DNA of 64,000 nucleotides from Leptospira mayottensis 200901116 (GTDB taxonomy: Bacteria > Spirochaetota > Leptospiria > Leptospirales > Leptospiraceae), in assembly GCF_000306675.2 (NCBI RefSeq), contig NZ_CP024873.1, positions 30,001 through 94,000 of the forward strand, written 5' to 3'. The translations under genes and the position numbers were made by a program. The notes beneath the pieces are model-generated. The model did no database searches, was not told the origin of the DNA, and saw only the letters and a list, made by a program, of their open reading frames with translations. Shown one piece after another: positions 55,515-64,000 of this stretch. The first letter of the stretch is position 1; every line of letters starts with the position of its first letter.

Positions 55515-57074
55515 ATGGAAAAAAAAGTAGGCCGACCTAGGGGAAATAATTACGAAAAAAATTTAGCGATACGGTTAAAATCGAATACAAACATACAACC
55601 TACAAAAGTAAACGAACACCTAATTCATTTAGCGAAATCATTTTTTAGCCAAGTCAATTCTGAAAATATAGAAGGTAGAAAACCGGTATATAACTATGAT
55701 CAGATAAATCAAATTAGAAACGGTGTATTACTCAGACCACCTTGTAGAATACCGGTCACACAACTTAGAAACGCAAGTTACGGTACGAGTATAATTTCAG
55801 CTATCCATACGATCCGAATTGATGAGTTAAGTAGATACGCAAAATTAAATAAAAAAAGAGGACTTTGGTTTAGGACAGAAAACGAAGAAGACGAAATCAC
55901 CGATGAAATCCAAGAAAAAATCAAAAACTGTTCACAGTTTTTTGAAAGAATGGGGGATTTAATAGATGGGTGGATGAATCGGGACAATTTTAGTTCCGTT
56001 TTTGAAATGATGATACGCGATACTTTAACCTTTGATAGTATCTCATTTTATTTAGTGTATAACTCACTTGGTAAACTTGTTGAAATCAAATACTTAGACC
56101 CGGCTACGATTTTTCAGGTAGATAAGGAAAAAGGGTATAAGGGGGACAAAAATGTATCTTTTGTACAAATTATAGACGATAGGGTTATCGAAGTATTTAA
56201 CGAAAACGAAATATTACTATTACATAAAAATCATATATCCGATGTGTCCATGAGAGGATTCGGTTTTTCTCCTTTAGAGGCTTGTATTTTGGATTTAGTG
56301 GGGGTGATTCGATCCTTAAAATTCAACCGGGATACTTTTACAAGACAACATCCACCCGGCTTTATGTCTTTAATAGGGGACGCCACACAAGAGGTGATAG
56401 AGTCCATACAACTACAGTATAGAGAAATGATTTCCGGGATGGACGATTCTCACACTATACCGATTCTTGGAACGTCTGCAGGTGAAATAAAATGGACTCC
56501 ATTAAATGTTTCTAATGATATGGTATTTAAGGAACTGATGCAGTGGTGCGTTTCTTTCGTAATCATGTCACACGGTATGGATCAGTCTGAACTAGGTTTA
56601 AGACTTACCGGTTCAGCCACACTCGGAGAATCTAATCAGGTAGAAAAAAGTAAGTTTTCTTTAAATAGATCCTGTATTTCTTTACTTACGTACTTTGAAA
56701 TGGGTTTTAATAGGATCAGACATATTAGAGAAGAAGATTTTTCGGGTATTGTTTGTGAATTTGTAGGAACGGATCCGGAAGATGAAAAAGACAAACTCAG
56801 TAAAAATAAAGACGAAGTGGCTAACTGGAAGTTAATCGATGAAATCCGAATCGAACAAGATAAACCTACAATAGCCCAAACCCTAGCCGACCTATACGGA
56901 GTCAGTGAGGAAGAGTATAAAATGGCGGGTGCTGTCATTTTAAATCCTATATTCCAGCAAAATTTACAAATGATACGGCAATCGGGGCAAAATTGCGAAT
57001 ATCCCAATTTAGGATGTTCTGATGCGGAAAAAGAAGAATTAGAAGAACAAGATGATTCGGATTTGGTATTTTAA
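55515..57074 (+). CDS. Phage portal protein
   Basis: A 519-aa protein matching the phage portal family in length and motifs: RNASYGTSIISAIHTIRID (near 90), the hallmark YDQINQIRNGVLLRPPCRIP, and RGFGFSPLEACILDLVGVI (near 250). The C-terminus is acidic and Asp/Glu-rich. Portals form the dodecameric DNA channel of the capsid. It lies on the strand opposite to its neighbours, and its stop overlaps the tail-fibre gene end by four bases. Confidence 0.88.
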   Translation: MEKKVGRPRGNNYEKNLAIRLKSNTNIQPTKVNEHLIHLAKSFFSQVNSENIEGRKPVYNYDQINQIRNGVLLRPPCRIPVTQLRNASYGTSIISAIHTIRIDELSRYAKLNKKRGLWFRTENEEDEITDEIQEKIKNCSQFFERMGDLIDGWMNRDNFSSVFEMMIRDTLTFDSISFYLVYNSLGKLVEIKYLDPATIFQVDKEKGYKGDKNVSFVQIIDDRVIEVFNENEILLLHKNHISDVSMRGFGFSPLEACILDLVGVIRSLKFNRDTFTRQHPPGFMSLIGDATQEVIESIQLQYREMISGMDDSHTIPILGTSAGEIKWTPLNVSNDMVFKELMQWCVSFVIMSHGMDQSELGLRLTGSATLGESNQVEKSKFSLNRSCISLLTYFEMGFNRIRHIREEDFSGIVCEFVGTDPEDEKDKLSKNKDEVANWKLIDEIRIEQDKPTIAQTLADLYGVSEEEYKMAGAVILNPIFQQNLQMIRQSGQNCEYPNLGCSDAEKEELEEQDDSDLVF

Positions 57075-58216
57075 AGATTGAGTTTGACTAAATTATTACG
57101 AGACACTCCACCTACACTTTGGAAATTGCCACAGAGCCACCAAGTTTCATTGTCGTGAAAAAAACCTCTTTGTATAGACGAAGTATCGTTTCCTAGACCG
57201 TTTTGTGGGTAGTAGGAAAGCAGTTGCATCGAAGTGGAATCGATACAGGCGATAGAAAGTCTAGACTCGTAGTTTAAGGTTGTGAATTGTCCTGCAAAAT
57301 AGAGTCTATTATTTTTAGTGGCAAAACTCATTACATTCGGTTTTAAGGAACCACCTGCGAACTGAGTTGGATAAATACTGAGTAATTCCCCCGTGTTTAC
57401 ATTTAGAGCGGCAAAGCCTATACGACTAAGACCGGAAACCGAAGTGAAAATACCTCCGATGAAAAGAGTGTTACCGACTTGGATCATATCTTTGATATAC
57501 GGATTTACTCCACCGTATATGTTAAGGGCAGAACCCCAACTAGGAATTACGTAACCGGAACTAGAATTCAGAGCCGCCAGTTTTGGAATATTGTAACCCC
57601 CTATCGTATTAAAATAACCGCCTATAAATATTTTGGATGAATCTTTTGACAATAAAAGTCTATAGGGATGTCCGCCGGTTAAATAATCTTGAGGATACCA
57701 AGGTAAAACGGAAAGGTTTAAAATATCAATTGCAGCTAACCTACTCCTAGAAATTCCGCTTACAGTCGTAAAAGATCCGCATAGATAGAGAGTATTTTCC
57801 TTTACGCAAAAATCGAATATATTAGGTGATACACCTCCGATTCCTCCACTCGGATACCAAGAAAGAAGTGATCCCGTATTTGGGTTTATCGCGGCGATAC
57901 CGTTTCTAAGAAACCCAAATACGGATGTAAAACTCCCCCCCATTACGAGCATATTGTTTACGAGAATCATGGAACTAATTCCGACGACTCCACTTTGTCC
58001 TTGAAAAAGCGGAAGTACAGTTCCTGTACTATAATCCAACGCGGCTAAACCGTTTCTATTTACACCTCCGATACTCGTAAAGTTTCCTGCCATAAAGATC
58101 GTATTTTCATATTTTATAATAGAGTAAATTTCACCGTTTGCGCCGTTTAAAGGAAAACCTGGATCTACAATCGGTTTTAATTTCGGATTTTGGAAATGAG
58201 CAAACGGTAAAAACAT
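57071..58216 (-). CDS. Seven-repeat beta-propeller protein (delta-60 type), putative receptor-binding
   Basis: A 381-aa protein made of seven related repeats such as GNFTSIGGVNRNGLAALD, GSFTTVSGISRSRLAAID and GNFQSVGGVSRNNLVKLN, each followed by a Tyr-rich YP or WYP motif. This matches the delta-60/DUF5122 repeat, likely a seven-bladed propeller. It begins right after the previous gene's stop. At the end of the tail-fibre operon it is a good candidate for host receptor binding. Confidence 0.7.
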   Translation of the reverse strand: MFLPFAHFQNPKLKPIVDPGFPLNGANGEIYSIIKYENTIFMAGNFTSIGGVNRNGLAALDYSTGTVLPLFQGQSGVVGISSMILVNNMLVMGGSFTSVFGFLRNGIAAINPNTGSLLSWYPSGGIGGVSPNIFDFCVKENTLYLCGSFTTVSGISRSRLAAIDILNLSVLPWYPQDYLTGGHPYRLLLSKDSSKIFIGGYFNTIGGYNIPKLAALNSSSGYVIPSWGSALNIYGGVNPYIKDMIQVGNTLFIGGIFTSVSGLSRIGFAALNVNTGELLSIYPTQFAGGSLKPNVMSFATKNNRLYFAGQFTTLNYESRLSIACIDSTSMQLLSYYPQNGLGNDTSSIQRGFFHDNETWWLCGNFQSVGGVSRNNLVKLNL

Positions 58217-59560
58217 TCAACCCATCGCGAGTAAACAGGAAGAAAAGATATTTCCACCCACTTTTATGAACGTATAAAAGTCTTTTTTTAGAGAGATAAC
58301 CGTAGGTGTAGGTACTGTGGAATTTGGCCAATAAAAAGTACCACCCGACCAAGTGATCGTATAGGAAGAACCGGTTGATTCTAAAACCACATTAACCACT
58401 TGGTTTTCAGATAAATTAGTAATAGTGAATGTTGCATTTCCTCCCGTGATTCTAAACAGATTGGAAATGGAACAATCTAAAGTCCTATTTCCAGAAGATA
58501 GTAAGGTGGTATTTGGAGAAGACTGTCTTAGATATTCGACCGACTTCATACCGGGAAGACCGAGTAATGAATTTAGGTTCGTTACCCTATGACCCGAAGC
58601 GGAGGATGAATCAAAAACGAATAGTTCGTTGTCAAGACCTGTAGAAAGAGTCGTCCAGTTGCCGAATAAATCTTTGGTTAAAATTTGTCCTTTTTGAGTA
58701 AGTGTTTTTTCTAAAATATGGCCTGAATCGATTTCGTTTTTTTGTCCTGTAAAATCTACTTGAGATCCGACAAAAGAGTTTTGATTTAAAAAGTTCGCGT
58801 TTTGGTTGACTATATTCAAAATACCTCCCGGCGAACCCGTAATCGTAGAAGAATCCACATTACAAAGTCCTGATATTGCATAAAGATGTAAGGAATTACT
58901 TCTTACGGAAAAAACGGTTTTGTTAATTCCTTGGATGGATGAATTTTTTAAGAATACATAAAAATTCCCTGAAACTAAATCAATACAACTTTCGACGTTA
59001 GATGTATATTCCAAAATGGAATCGGTAAGATTAAGTGCATTTATACTCGAACTATCAAAAATACGGGAAGAAAATTGGAGACGAAGCCCTATTATTTCCA
59101 AAGGTAAACCTAAAAATTTAAAACCGTTCGTGAAATTTACGACTAAGTGGTTCTGTTTTTTATATCTAGGTAGTAAGGTACATTCGTTTAGGTTGGACGT
59201 ATCTAAAGGAATCGTAAGCGGTTCAAGGGTATCGTCTAACTGAATGTATTTTAAACCTTTTGTATTTGCAAGACTCGAAATTAAGTTTGTCCAATTGTTA
59301 AATACGTTGTAGGAAGGTGAAGTTTCACCGGGTCTAAAAATAAAAACGTTTTGTGAAGGTCTTTGGGATAAAGATAGTTTACCGTCGTTTCCTAACGTTG
59401 CTAGACTTGCCCCTTTTTCGCTTGTGTTTAACTTACTTAAAAGTGCAGATTCTAAGGAGTTGAATTCTGTCATCCTAGAATTTGTTTCTATAGAGAGTAA
59501 ATTTTCAAAATAACTTTTGATCGAACTTTCCTTTAAAAAATCGTTTTTAAAGGATTTCAT
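58217..59560 (-). CDS. Phage tail-fibre-like protein
   Basis: A 447-aa protein. The N-terminal 60 residues are helical, and the rest is beta-rich, with a C-terminal carbohydrate-binding-like segment (SYTITWSGGTFYWPNSTVPT). The C-terminus is short. It sits between two other fibre-like genes, overlapping the upstream one by four bases. Receptor binding or attachment is inferred. Confidence 0.6.
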   Translation of the reverse strand: MKSFKNDFLKESSIKSYFENLLSIETNSRMTEFNSLESALLSKLNTSEKGASLATLGNDGKLSLSQRPSQNVFIFRPGETSPSYNVFNNWTNLISSLANTKGLKYIQLDDTLEPLTIPLDTSNLNECTLLPRYKKQNHLVVNFTNGFKFLGLPLEIIGLRLQFSSRIFDSSSINALNLTDSILEYTSNVESCIDLVSGNFYVFLKNSSIQGINKTVFSVRSNSLHLYAISGLCNVDSSTITGSPGGILNIVNQNANFLNQNSFVGSQVDFTGQKNEIDSGHILEKTLTQKGQILTKDLFGNWTTLSTGLDNELFVFDSSSASGHRVTNLNSLLGLPGMKSVEYLRQSSPNTTLLSSGNRTLDCSISNLFRITGGNATFTITNLSENQVVNVVLESTGSSYTITWSGGTFYWPNSTVPTPTVISLKKDFYTFIKVGGNIFSSCLLAMG

Positions 59561-61035
59561 TTATGCTCTATCCGTATTCTAACCGTACGGTTTTGAAAAG
59601 TGTTCCCAAACGTAAAAGAAATGTTTCCGTTATCATCATAATAAAATGAAATCGGTGAAACCCACTTGCCTTGATTATCTGTTACAGTACCGAATACGGA
59701 AATGATTTTATTTGCTAAACCCGTAGATAGATTACAATTTCCTAAATTATCAGTCGTTGTCTCAAAATATGAATTTTGAATACGAGTTCCCGAATTTAAA
59801 AACCCTACTCCCAAAAAAACCGTACCCACTTCGGAAATCATCTGGTATACGTTTAAAAGATTAGATTCTAAATATAACCTTACCGAGTTGGCGGAAGGTG
59901 CGATAGAAATTTCCGTAAAGTTAGGTGAATCGGAAACGATCGTGTTTGTGGTAACTATATTTTCAGTGGAAGGAATCCCTAAAAAATACCAGCTTTCTTT
60001 TTGTTTCGAGAATACGAGTTCATAAGATCCACCGTCTAAATCCAATTGCCAGTCCTCTTCTAAATTCTCTATTTTTTTGGAGTTTCTAAGTAAGGTGATA
60101 GGATAAGTTCCCGCTTTATTGGATAGATCCAGGATTCCGATTACGATTGCGTCTTTTGGATCGTTTGGTAAGGATACGTTAAAACTACCACCTGAAACGT
60201 CACATAGTACACGTTCATATTTCAAGGCGCTATAGTTTGTAGTTATAACGTTTGAGTTTTTTAAGGAACCGAAATTATTTTTCCAGCTACCGTCTCCGGA
60301 TAAAAACTTTTCTGTGTCCGTTGTCAGAGGGGTAGGAACGAGTCCTTTTTTACCGTTTGATTGAGGGGTTGCACCCCCAAATGTTTCGTCTAATGCAATC
60401 GTTCCGGAACTGTCCGGTAGTATATAATCCCTTTTTTGGCTGGAGTTACTTTTTAATACGTTTTTAATTCTACCTTGATCCGATAATATTTCCAGTTCAC
60501 TTTCTGAGTTGATTCCAGCATACCCACCCGATTTATTTTTTTCGTTTTTTAATTGGTATTGTGGATGATCGTCAAAACTAAGTCCGATCAATTCGGAATG
60601 AAGATTCGTTCTAGCTGTTGTTTTTAACCACCTTCCGGGTTGTGAAAAATTTAGGTCTTTCGGAAGAATCGTTCTTAAAACGTCTATTTCATCCGGAACG
60701 GTCGCGTTTGAATCCGAGTCATACTGATACAGTGTAAGTTCTTCTTCTACTTGTCTAATTTGTTTGTCTTTTCTTTGGTCGGGTGGAATATTTCTAAGTT
60801 CCTCTAAATTTTGTACAGGAGTATTCCAATTTGTTAATACTTCTTTTTTTACCCATTCTAAATTTACCGCATCCCTTCCGTCGATAGGGGATGCGGTTTT
60901 TAGATTGGTAAGTCCTGAATTATCGGGAAGTCTTACTTCTATCCCTGTGGATACGGCTTTTAGAATCGGTCCTTTTTTACCCAAAAAAACCTCTGAACCG
61001 ATTCCTTTTAGTAAAAACTGAAATACCGGATTCAA
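59557..61035 (-). CDS. Phage tail-fibre/baseplate protein
   Basis: A 492-aa protein. The N-terminal region resembles a tail-fibre attachment domain (SGLTNLKTASPIDGRDAVNL), followed by beta-rich repeats that share style with the next gene. It overlaps its neighbours by four bases at each end (ATGA). Confidence 0.6.
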   Translation of the reverse strand: MNPVFQFLLKGIGSEVFLGKKGPILKAVSTGIEVRLPDNSGLTNLKTASPIDGRDAVNLEWVKKEVLTNWNTPVQNLEELRNIPPDQRKDKQIRQVEEELTLYQYDSDSNATVPDEIDVLRTILPKDLNFSQPGRWLKTTARTNLHSELIGLSFDDHPQYQLKNEKNKSGGYAGINSESELEILSDQGRIKNVLKSNSSQKRDYILPDSSGTIALDETFGGATPQSNGKKGLVPTPLTTDTEKFLSGDGSWKNNFGSLKNSNVITTNYSALKYERVLCDVSGGSFNVSLPNDPKDAIVIGILDLSNKAGTYPITLLRNSKKIENLEEDWQLDLDGGSYELVFSKQKESWYFLGIPSTENIVTTNTIVSDSPNFTEISIAPSANSVRLYLESNLLNVYQMISEVGTVFLGVGFLNSGTRIQNSYFETTTDNLGNCNLSTGLANKIISVFGTVTDNQGKWVSPISFYYDDNGNISFTFGNTFQNRTVRIRIEHK

Positions 61036-61421
61036 CCTAGATAAACTTCCACTAAAATTTGATTCGTATCATAGGGGGTAGCGACTCTTAAAGAATGAAT
61101 TCCACCGCTCCAGGTGATAAAACCTTGAGGTAAAACGTGGTCTTGATTGGAACCATTCATACGGATTACGATCGGAGCTGGGTCGCCTTTTTTAATTCCT
61201 ATTGATGTGTCGTCGGTTAGATAAGTGGCAAGAATCAAAACATACTTAAACGTAATCCCCGAAGGAATTGGGATTTGTACTAAGTTATCGATTTGACGGA
61301 TCGCTTTTGTAAGTTTTTGGGGTTGTTGTACTTGAAATTCGATTTCAAAGTTTTCCAGTTCTCTTTCGATCGATATCCCGTTTCTCTGAAATAGTTGAAA
61401 AAATATTCTATGGATTTCCAT
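61032..61421 (-). CDS. Phage tail protein (129 aa)
   Basis: A 129-aa protein of mostly beta strands, including PSGITFKYVLILATYLTDDT. Its stop overlaps the start of the 492-aa gene. Position between tape measure and fibre genes suggests a distal tail or baseplate hub protein. No family is named. Confidence 0.55.
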   Translation of the reverse strand: MEIHRIFFQLFQRNGISIERELENFEIEFQVQQPQKLTKAIRQIDNLVQIPIPSGITFKYVLILATYLTDDTSIGIKKGDPAPIVIRMNGSNQDHVLPQGFITWSGGIHSLRVATPYDTNQILVEVYLG

Positions 61422-61459
61422 AGAATTTAATTTAACGAATATCTTAAATATCGGTTTAT

Positions 61460-63130
61460 CTATTTTGTTCTAACAAGCATTCCGTTTCCGGAAGTCAAAG
61501 AAACGATTTTAGAAATGGAACTTACTAAAGGTGTAACCAATTCACATAACGTGGCGATACCGTCCCCGATCGTATTGATCGATCCGGATACGACCGGTAT
61601 GAGTTTTGATTCTATAGCAGATACCGAACGGGTAAGTCCAAGCATAATGTTTTTATTTTCCTTAAATATATCGATCATAGCGGTATTTAGTTTGTAACCT
61701 ACTTCGGCGGCTTCGGCCCCTATATCAGTTGCAAATGTTTCTTTTTTTCTATTTTCTAGTTCTAACCCTTTGTTGTAACCTGCATGGATTGAACTCTGAT
61801 CCCTACCAAAACCTTCGTAACCGAATTTTAAAGAACTCATTTCGCTAAAACTTCCACCTTCCATCTTGTGAATGAGTCCTCTTGTATTGGGGTCTAGTCC
61901 GGATAAAGCAAGAGACATGTATTTTCCTGGATTAAGCTCGGAATCTCGAATTGATTTTAATAGATCTCCCCCGTTTGCTTTTAGTGCTTCACTCATGGAA
62001 AGTGAACCGAAAATTCCACCTCCAAAAGCACCAATCCTCCCTTTCGATGAAAGTTCCTCCGCTAAATTCATTCTACGTAAGGGGTCCATGTTTATGGAGT
62101 CCGTTCTATTGATACCGGCTGAAAATCTTGAATAATCGGAAATATCCCCTGAAAATCCTTTATTTCTTAGATTCTCTGCAATGGATGCAAGTTTTGTAAT
62201 ATATTCAGATTGTCTAAGTCCGTTAAACCCCGAAGCGTTCGCGCCACCCCTTAAATATCCTAAATCTGCATTTTTAGAATCTTTACGGATCGTTTCTAAT
62301 TCTTTTACCACTTCCCCAATCCCTTTTCCTTGAGAAGCCGCAAACCGAAGTATATTCGATTCCAGTAAATTTCCTTTTTTAAATATATCTTCACCTGTGA
62401 TTCTACCTTTGATTACGTTTGCTTGTGCCAGTTCGGAATTGGAAAAATAACCTCCTCCCCCGCCAACATACCCGCCTGTCGCACCGATTGTCTGACTCTG
62501 TGACTGCATGGCGCTATGATACTGTTCACCGATAGAAGAAATTGTTTTTAATACTCCACCCGCAACCGCAAACGCGGCCCCTATATAAGGTAAAGCCGCG
62601 CTAAGCCTGGAATACGTGTCACTTTTTACCTCTTCCCCTCCAGGTGGTTCTTTTCCACCCCCTCCACCTGGAAAGTTACCCGTGTGAATCGTTGCGTTTT
62701 GAATTTTTATTTCTGATTTTTGGATTTGGAATTGTTTGGTTGAATCTTTTTTGATTAGAGAGTCCGAGCTTTCACTCTCTTCGTCTTCTTTCTTTTTCTT
62801 TTTTTTATCCAGTAGATCCTTAGCGGCTGAAATCTTTTTATCTATTGTATTAAAAAAACCACCGTGCCCCGTTTCGTCAAGGTCCGATCCGTCCGTACCT
62901 ACTTTTGTGGTATATGCACTACCACCAGCGTATTTAGATGCGGGTTCAAACTTATATTTTTTTCTATTTTTTTTAGTCTTTTTAGATTCACCTTCATTTT
63001 TGTCGTCTTCGTCTTTTCCAAAAAATGAGAATAGTTTTTTGGCTTTTTTGGATATTCGTGAAAATTCCTTTTCTACGTTTTTAAAATCAGGTCTTGCGTG
63101 TACTGTGATTTCTAAAGATTCTAAACTCAA
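61460..63130 (-). CDS. Phage tape-measure protein
   Basis: A 556-aa protein that starts at TTG 63130, overlapping the preceding stop (TTGA). It has a charged helical N-terminus, a Lys/Glu/Asp-rich linker, a Gly-rich membrane-like region (PYIGAAFAVAGGVLKTISSI) and long helices. Position and composition are typical of tape-measure proteins. The short length, against the usual 700-1500 aa, implies a short tail. Confidence 0.7.
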   Translation of the reverse strand: MSLESLEITVHARPDFKNVEKEFSRISKKAKKLFSFFGKDEDDKNEGESKKTKKNRKKYKFEPASKYAGGSAYTTKVGTDGSDLDETGHGGFFNTIDKKISAAKDLLDKKKKKKEDEESESSDSLIKKDSTKQFQIQKSEIKIQNATIHTGNFPGGGGGKEPPGGEEVKSDTYSRLSAALPYIGAAFAVAGGVLKTISSIGEQYHSAMQSQSQTIGATGGYVGGGGGYFSNSELAQANVIKGRITGEDIFKKGNLLESNILRFAASQGKGIGEVVKELETIRKDSKNADLGYLRGGANASGFNGLRQSEYITKLASIAENLRNKGFSGDISDYSRFSAGINRTDSINMDPLRRMNLAEELSSKGRIGAFGGGIFGSLSMSEALKANGGDLLKSIRDSELNPGKYMSLALSGLDPNTRGLIHKMEGGSFSEMSSLKFGYEGFGRDQSSIHAGYNKGLELENRKKETFATDIGAEAAEVGYKLNTAMIDIFKENKNIMLGLTRSVSAIESKLIPVVSGSINTIGDGIATLCELVTPLVSSISKIVSLTSGNGMLVRTK

Positions 63131-63351
63131 AGATCCAACTCTCTATTAATTTTTTCTAATATCTCTTTTCTTTTTTGTTCCCCTTGTAATTTAATCATTT
63201 CTTTTGTATACCCTCCCTCTTCTTCCAGGATAGACGATAGATTCGGGCTTATACTCTCTAGGAACTCTTCGGGTTTCATTTTCTCCAGTTGATTTTTCTG
63301 GGATTTTAGTTTTATCTTGTATTGTAGGTTCTGAAAGTCTATCCTCGACAT
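63127..63351 (-). CDS. Tail-assembly chaperone-like ORF, second frame
   Basis: A 74-aa helical protein from ATG 63351, with GGAAG just upstream. It overlaps the 212-aa gene by 161 bases in the +1 frame and its stop overlaps the tape-measure start. Two overlapping ORFs before a tape-measure gene is the layout of phage G/GT chaperones, so it could be made by frameshift (here +1 or -2) or by its own start. Confidence 0.5.
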   Translation of the reverse strand: MSRIDFQNLQYKIKLKSQKNQLEKMKPEEFLESISPNLSSILEEEGGYTKEMIKLQGEQKRKEILEKINRELDL

Positions 63352-63829
63352 TGCTTCCAGAATGAATTGTTTCTGTGGGGTAAATAGATTCCCCAGATGT
63401 GTCACTCCTCTCGGTAGAATGTGAAACTCTTTCATCAGATAGAGGTCTAAAAGATTCTTTTCGTCCGATAGTGATTCTATCGTCCCTATTTTTTTTTAAC
63501 TCATTTAGAAATGAGTCCTCTTTTTTTTTGTATTCTTTAAAGAGTTTTAGAACAAACTCTTTATCCCGTATCTTTTCAAACGATTCTATCTCTACAGGGA
63601 ATTCTTCCGGTATTTTTCTGATTACGTGATTGAGTGTGATAATTGCATATATATAACCATAGGTTGTATTCGGTATCGATTCTAGAGATGCTCCACCCAG
63701 TCTTTTGGCTACGGCTATGTCTATATCCAGTTCGGTGCTCGGATCGGCTATGTCTGATTCAAATGTGTAATTTTTCCCCTCATACTTTACGTTTAAAAGG
63801 ACTCTACTATTCGGTTCTAATATTCTCAT
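63191..63829 (-). CDS. Phage tail-assembly chaperone-like protein (212 aa)
   Basis: A 212-aa protein. The N-terminal half (MRILEPNSRVLLNVKYEGKN) is beta-rich, then helical, and the C-terminal half is hydrophilic, Ser/Glu/Arg-rich. The last 161 bases overlap the following ORF. The ATG lies inside a perfect palindrome (63821-63840), and no ribosome-binding site is visible. Confidence 0.5.
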   Translation of the reverse strand: MRILEPNSRVLLNVKYEGKNYTFESDIADPSTELDIDIAVAKRLGGASLESIPNTTYGYIYAIITLNHVIRKIPEEFPVEIESFEKIRDKEFVLKLFKEYKKKEDSFLNELKKNRDDRITIGRKESFRPLSDERVSHSTERSDTSGESIYPTETIHSGSNVEDRLSEPTIQDKTKIPEKSTGENETRRVPREYKPESIVYPGRRGRVYKRND

Positions 63830-63840
63830 ATATGAGAATA
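63821..63840. promoter_or_regulatory. Perfect 20-bp palindrome at the start of the tail operon
   Basis: TATTCTCATATATGAGAATA is a perfect palindrome covering the start codon of the 212-aa gene (ATG 63829-63827). It could be an operator or, in mRNA, a hairpin that hides the start codon. Bases 63841-64000 show no supported gene. Confidence 0.6.
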
Positions 63841-64000
63841 ATCTAATAAATTTTAATATCGGAAGAGTAATTATTTTAAACTAAACAAAATATAGGGACC
63901 GGGATTTAAAATTATTTGGGATTTAGAAGTGAGAAAAAATTCTAACTTTTGTCATTGACATTACTCACTACTACGACGATAATGATATTATATCACCCCT

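Noticed and set aside
62736..63149. 137-aa plus-strand ORF antisense to the tape-measure gene
   Set aside because: Ser/Phe-rich shadow of the Lys/Glu-rich region on the other strand.

Overview
The window is low-GC spirochaete DNA and most likely comes from a Leptospira accessory replicon. The gene families recognised are a large SpvB/FG-GAP/Rhs lipoprotein, a membrane AraC-type regulator, an Rpn-family PD-(D/E)XK nuclease, a BrnTA remnant, IS3/IS5/IS256-family elements, and spirochaete-style lipoprotein signal peptides. No database search was run, so the genus is an inference. The left end carries a ParA-ParB-Rep block and the right end carries phage lysis, head and tail genes. The simplest reading is a phage-plasmid (a prophage kept as a plasmid, as known for LE1-like leptophages) loaded with cargo. 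A chromosomal island with the same genes is not excluded.

Layout. 1-0.6 kb: three small minus-strand genes, one cut by the window edge. 0.9-5.3 kb: a repressor-like HTH gene with a palindromic operator, parA, parB, an inverted-repeat-rich intergenic region and a winged-helix Rep candidate. 6.5-23.8 kb: a 1487-aa lipoprotein, a 2555-aa SpvB-Rhs polymorphic toxin with its immunity gene, then a second truncated Rhs cassette with another tip and immunity gene. A repeat encoding a leader peptide follows each immunity gene. 23.9-33.4 kb: an rve-type transposase, an outer-membrane barrel, an AraC-type membrane regulator, small genes, an HTH gene, a 7TM protein overlapping an acyl-synthase-like gene, an Rpn nuclease, an orphan BrnA and an SH3 lipoprotein.

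33.6-51.2 kb looks like a defence island broken up by insertion sequences. It holds (i) an operon of a membrane protein, a GHKL ATPase and a STAS-like protein; (ii) an operon of a small membrane protein, a 46-aa ORF, a caspase-like protease, an SF2 helicase and a 110-aa protein; (iii) a Shedu-like (DUF4263) nuclease; and (iv) a fragment resembling a helicase C-terminus next to an IS5 scar. IS5, IS256 (two copies, one truncated) and IS3 elements sit between them. A nucleotidyltransferase gene is split cleanly by the IS5 element.

51.7-63.8 kb is a phage module. It contains a lysis cassette (YkuD-like lysin, holin candidate, spanin candidates), head/connector genes, a portal gene on the opposite strand, tail-fibre genes including a seven-repeat propeller protein, a tape-measure protein, and two overlapping genes placed like tail-assembly chaperones. 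Terminase and major capsid genes were not found and may lie outside the window.

The strongest candidates for an undescribed system are the caspase-helicase operon (39.9-43.4 kb), the GHKL/STAS/membrane operon (33.6-35.9 kb), and the Rhs cassette boundary repeat.
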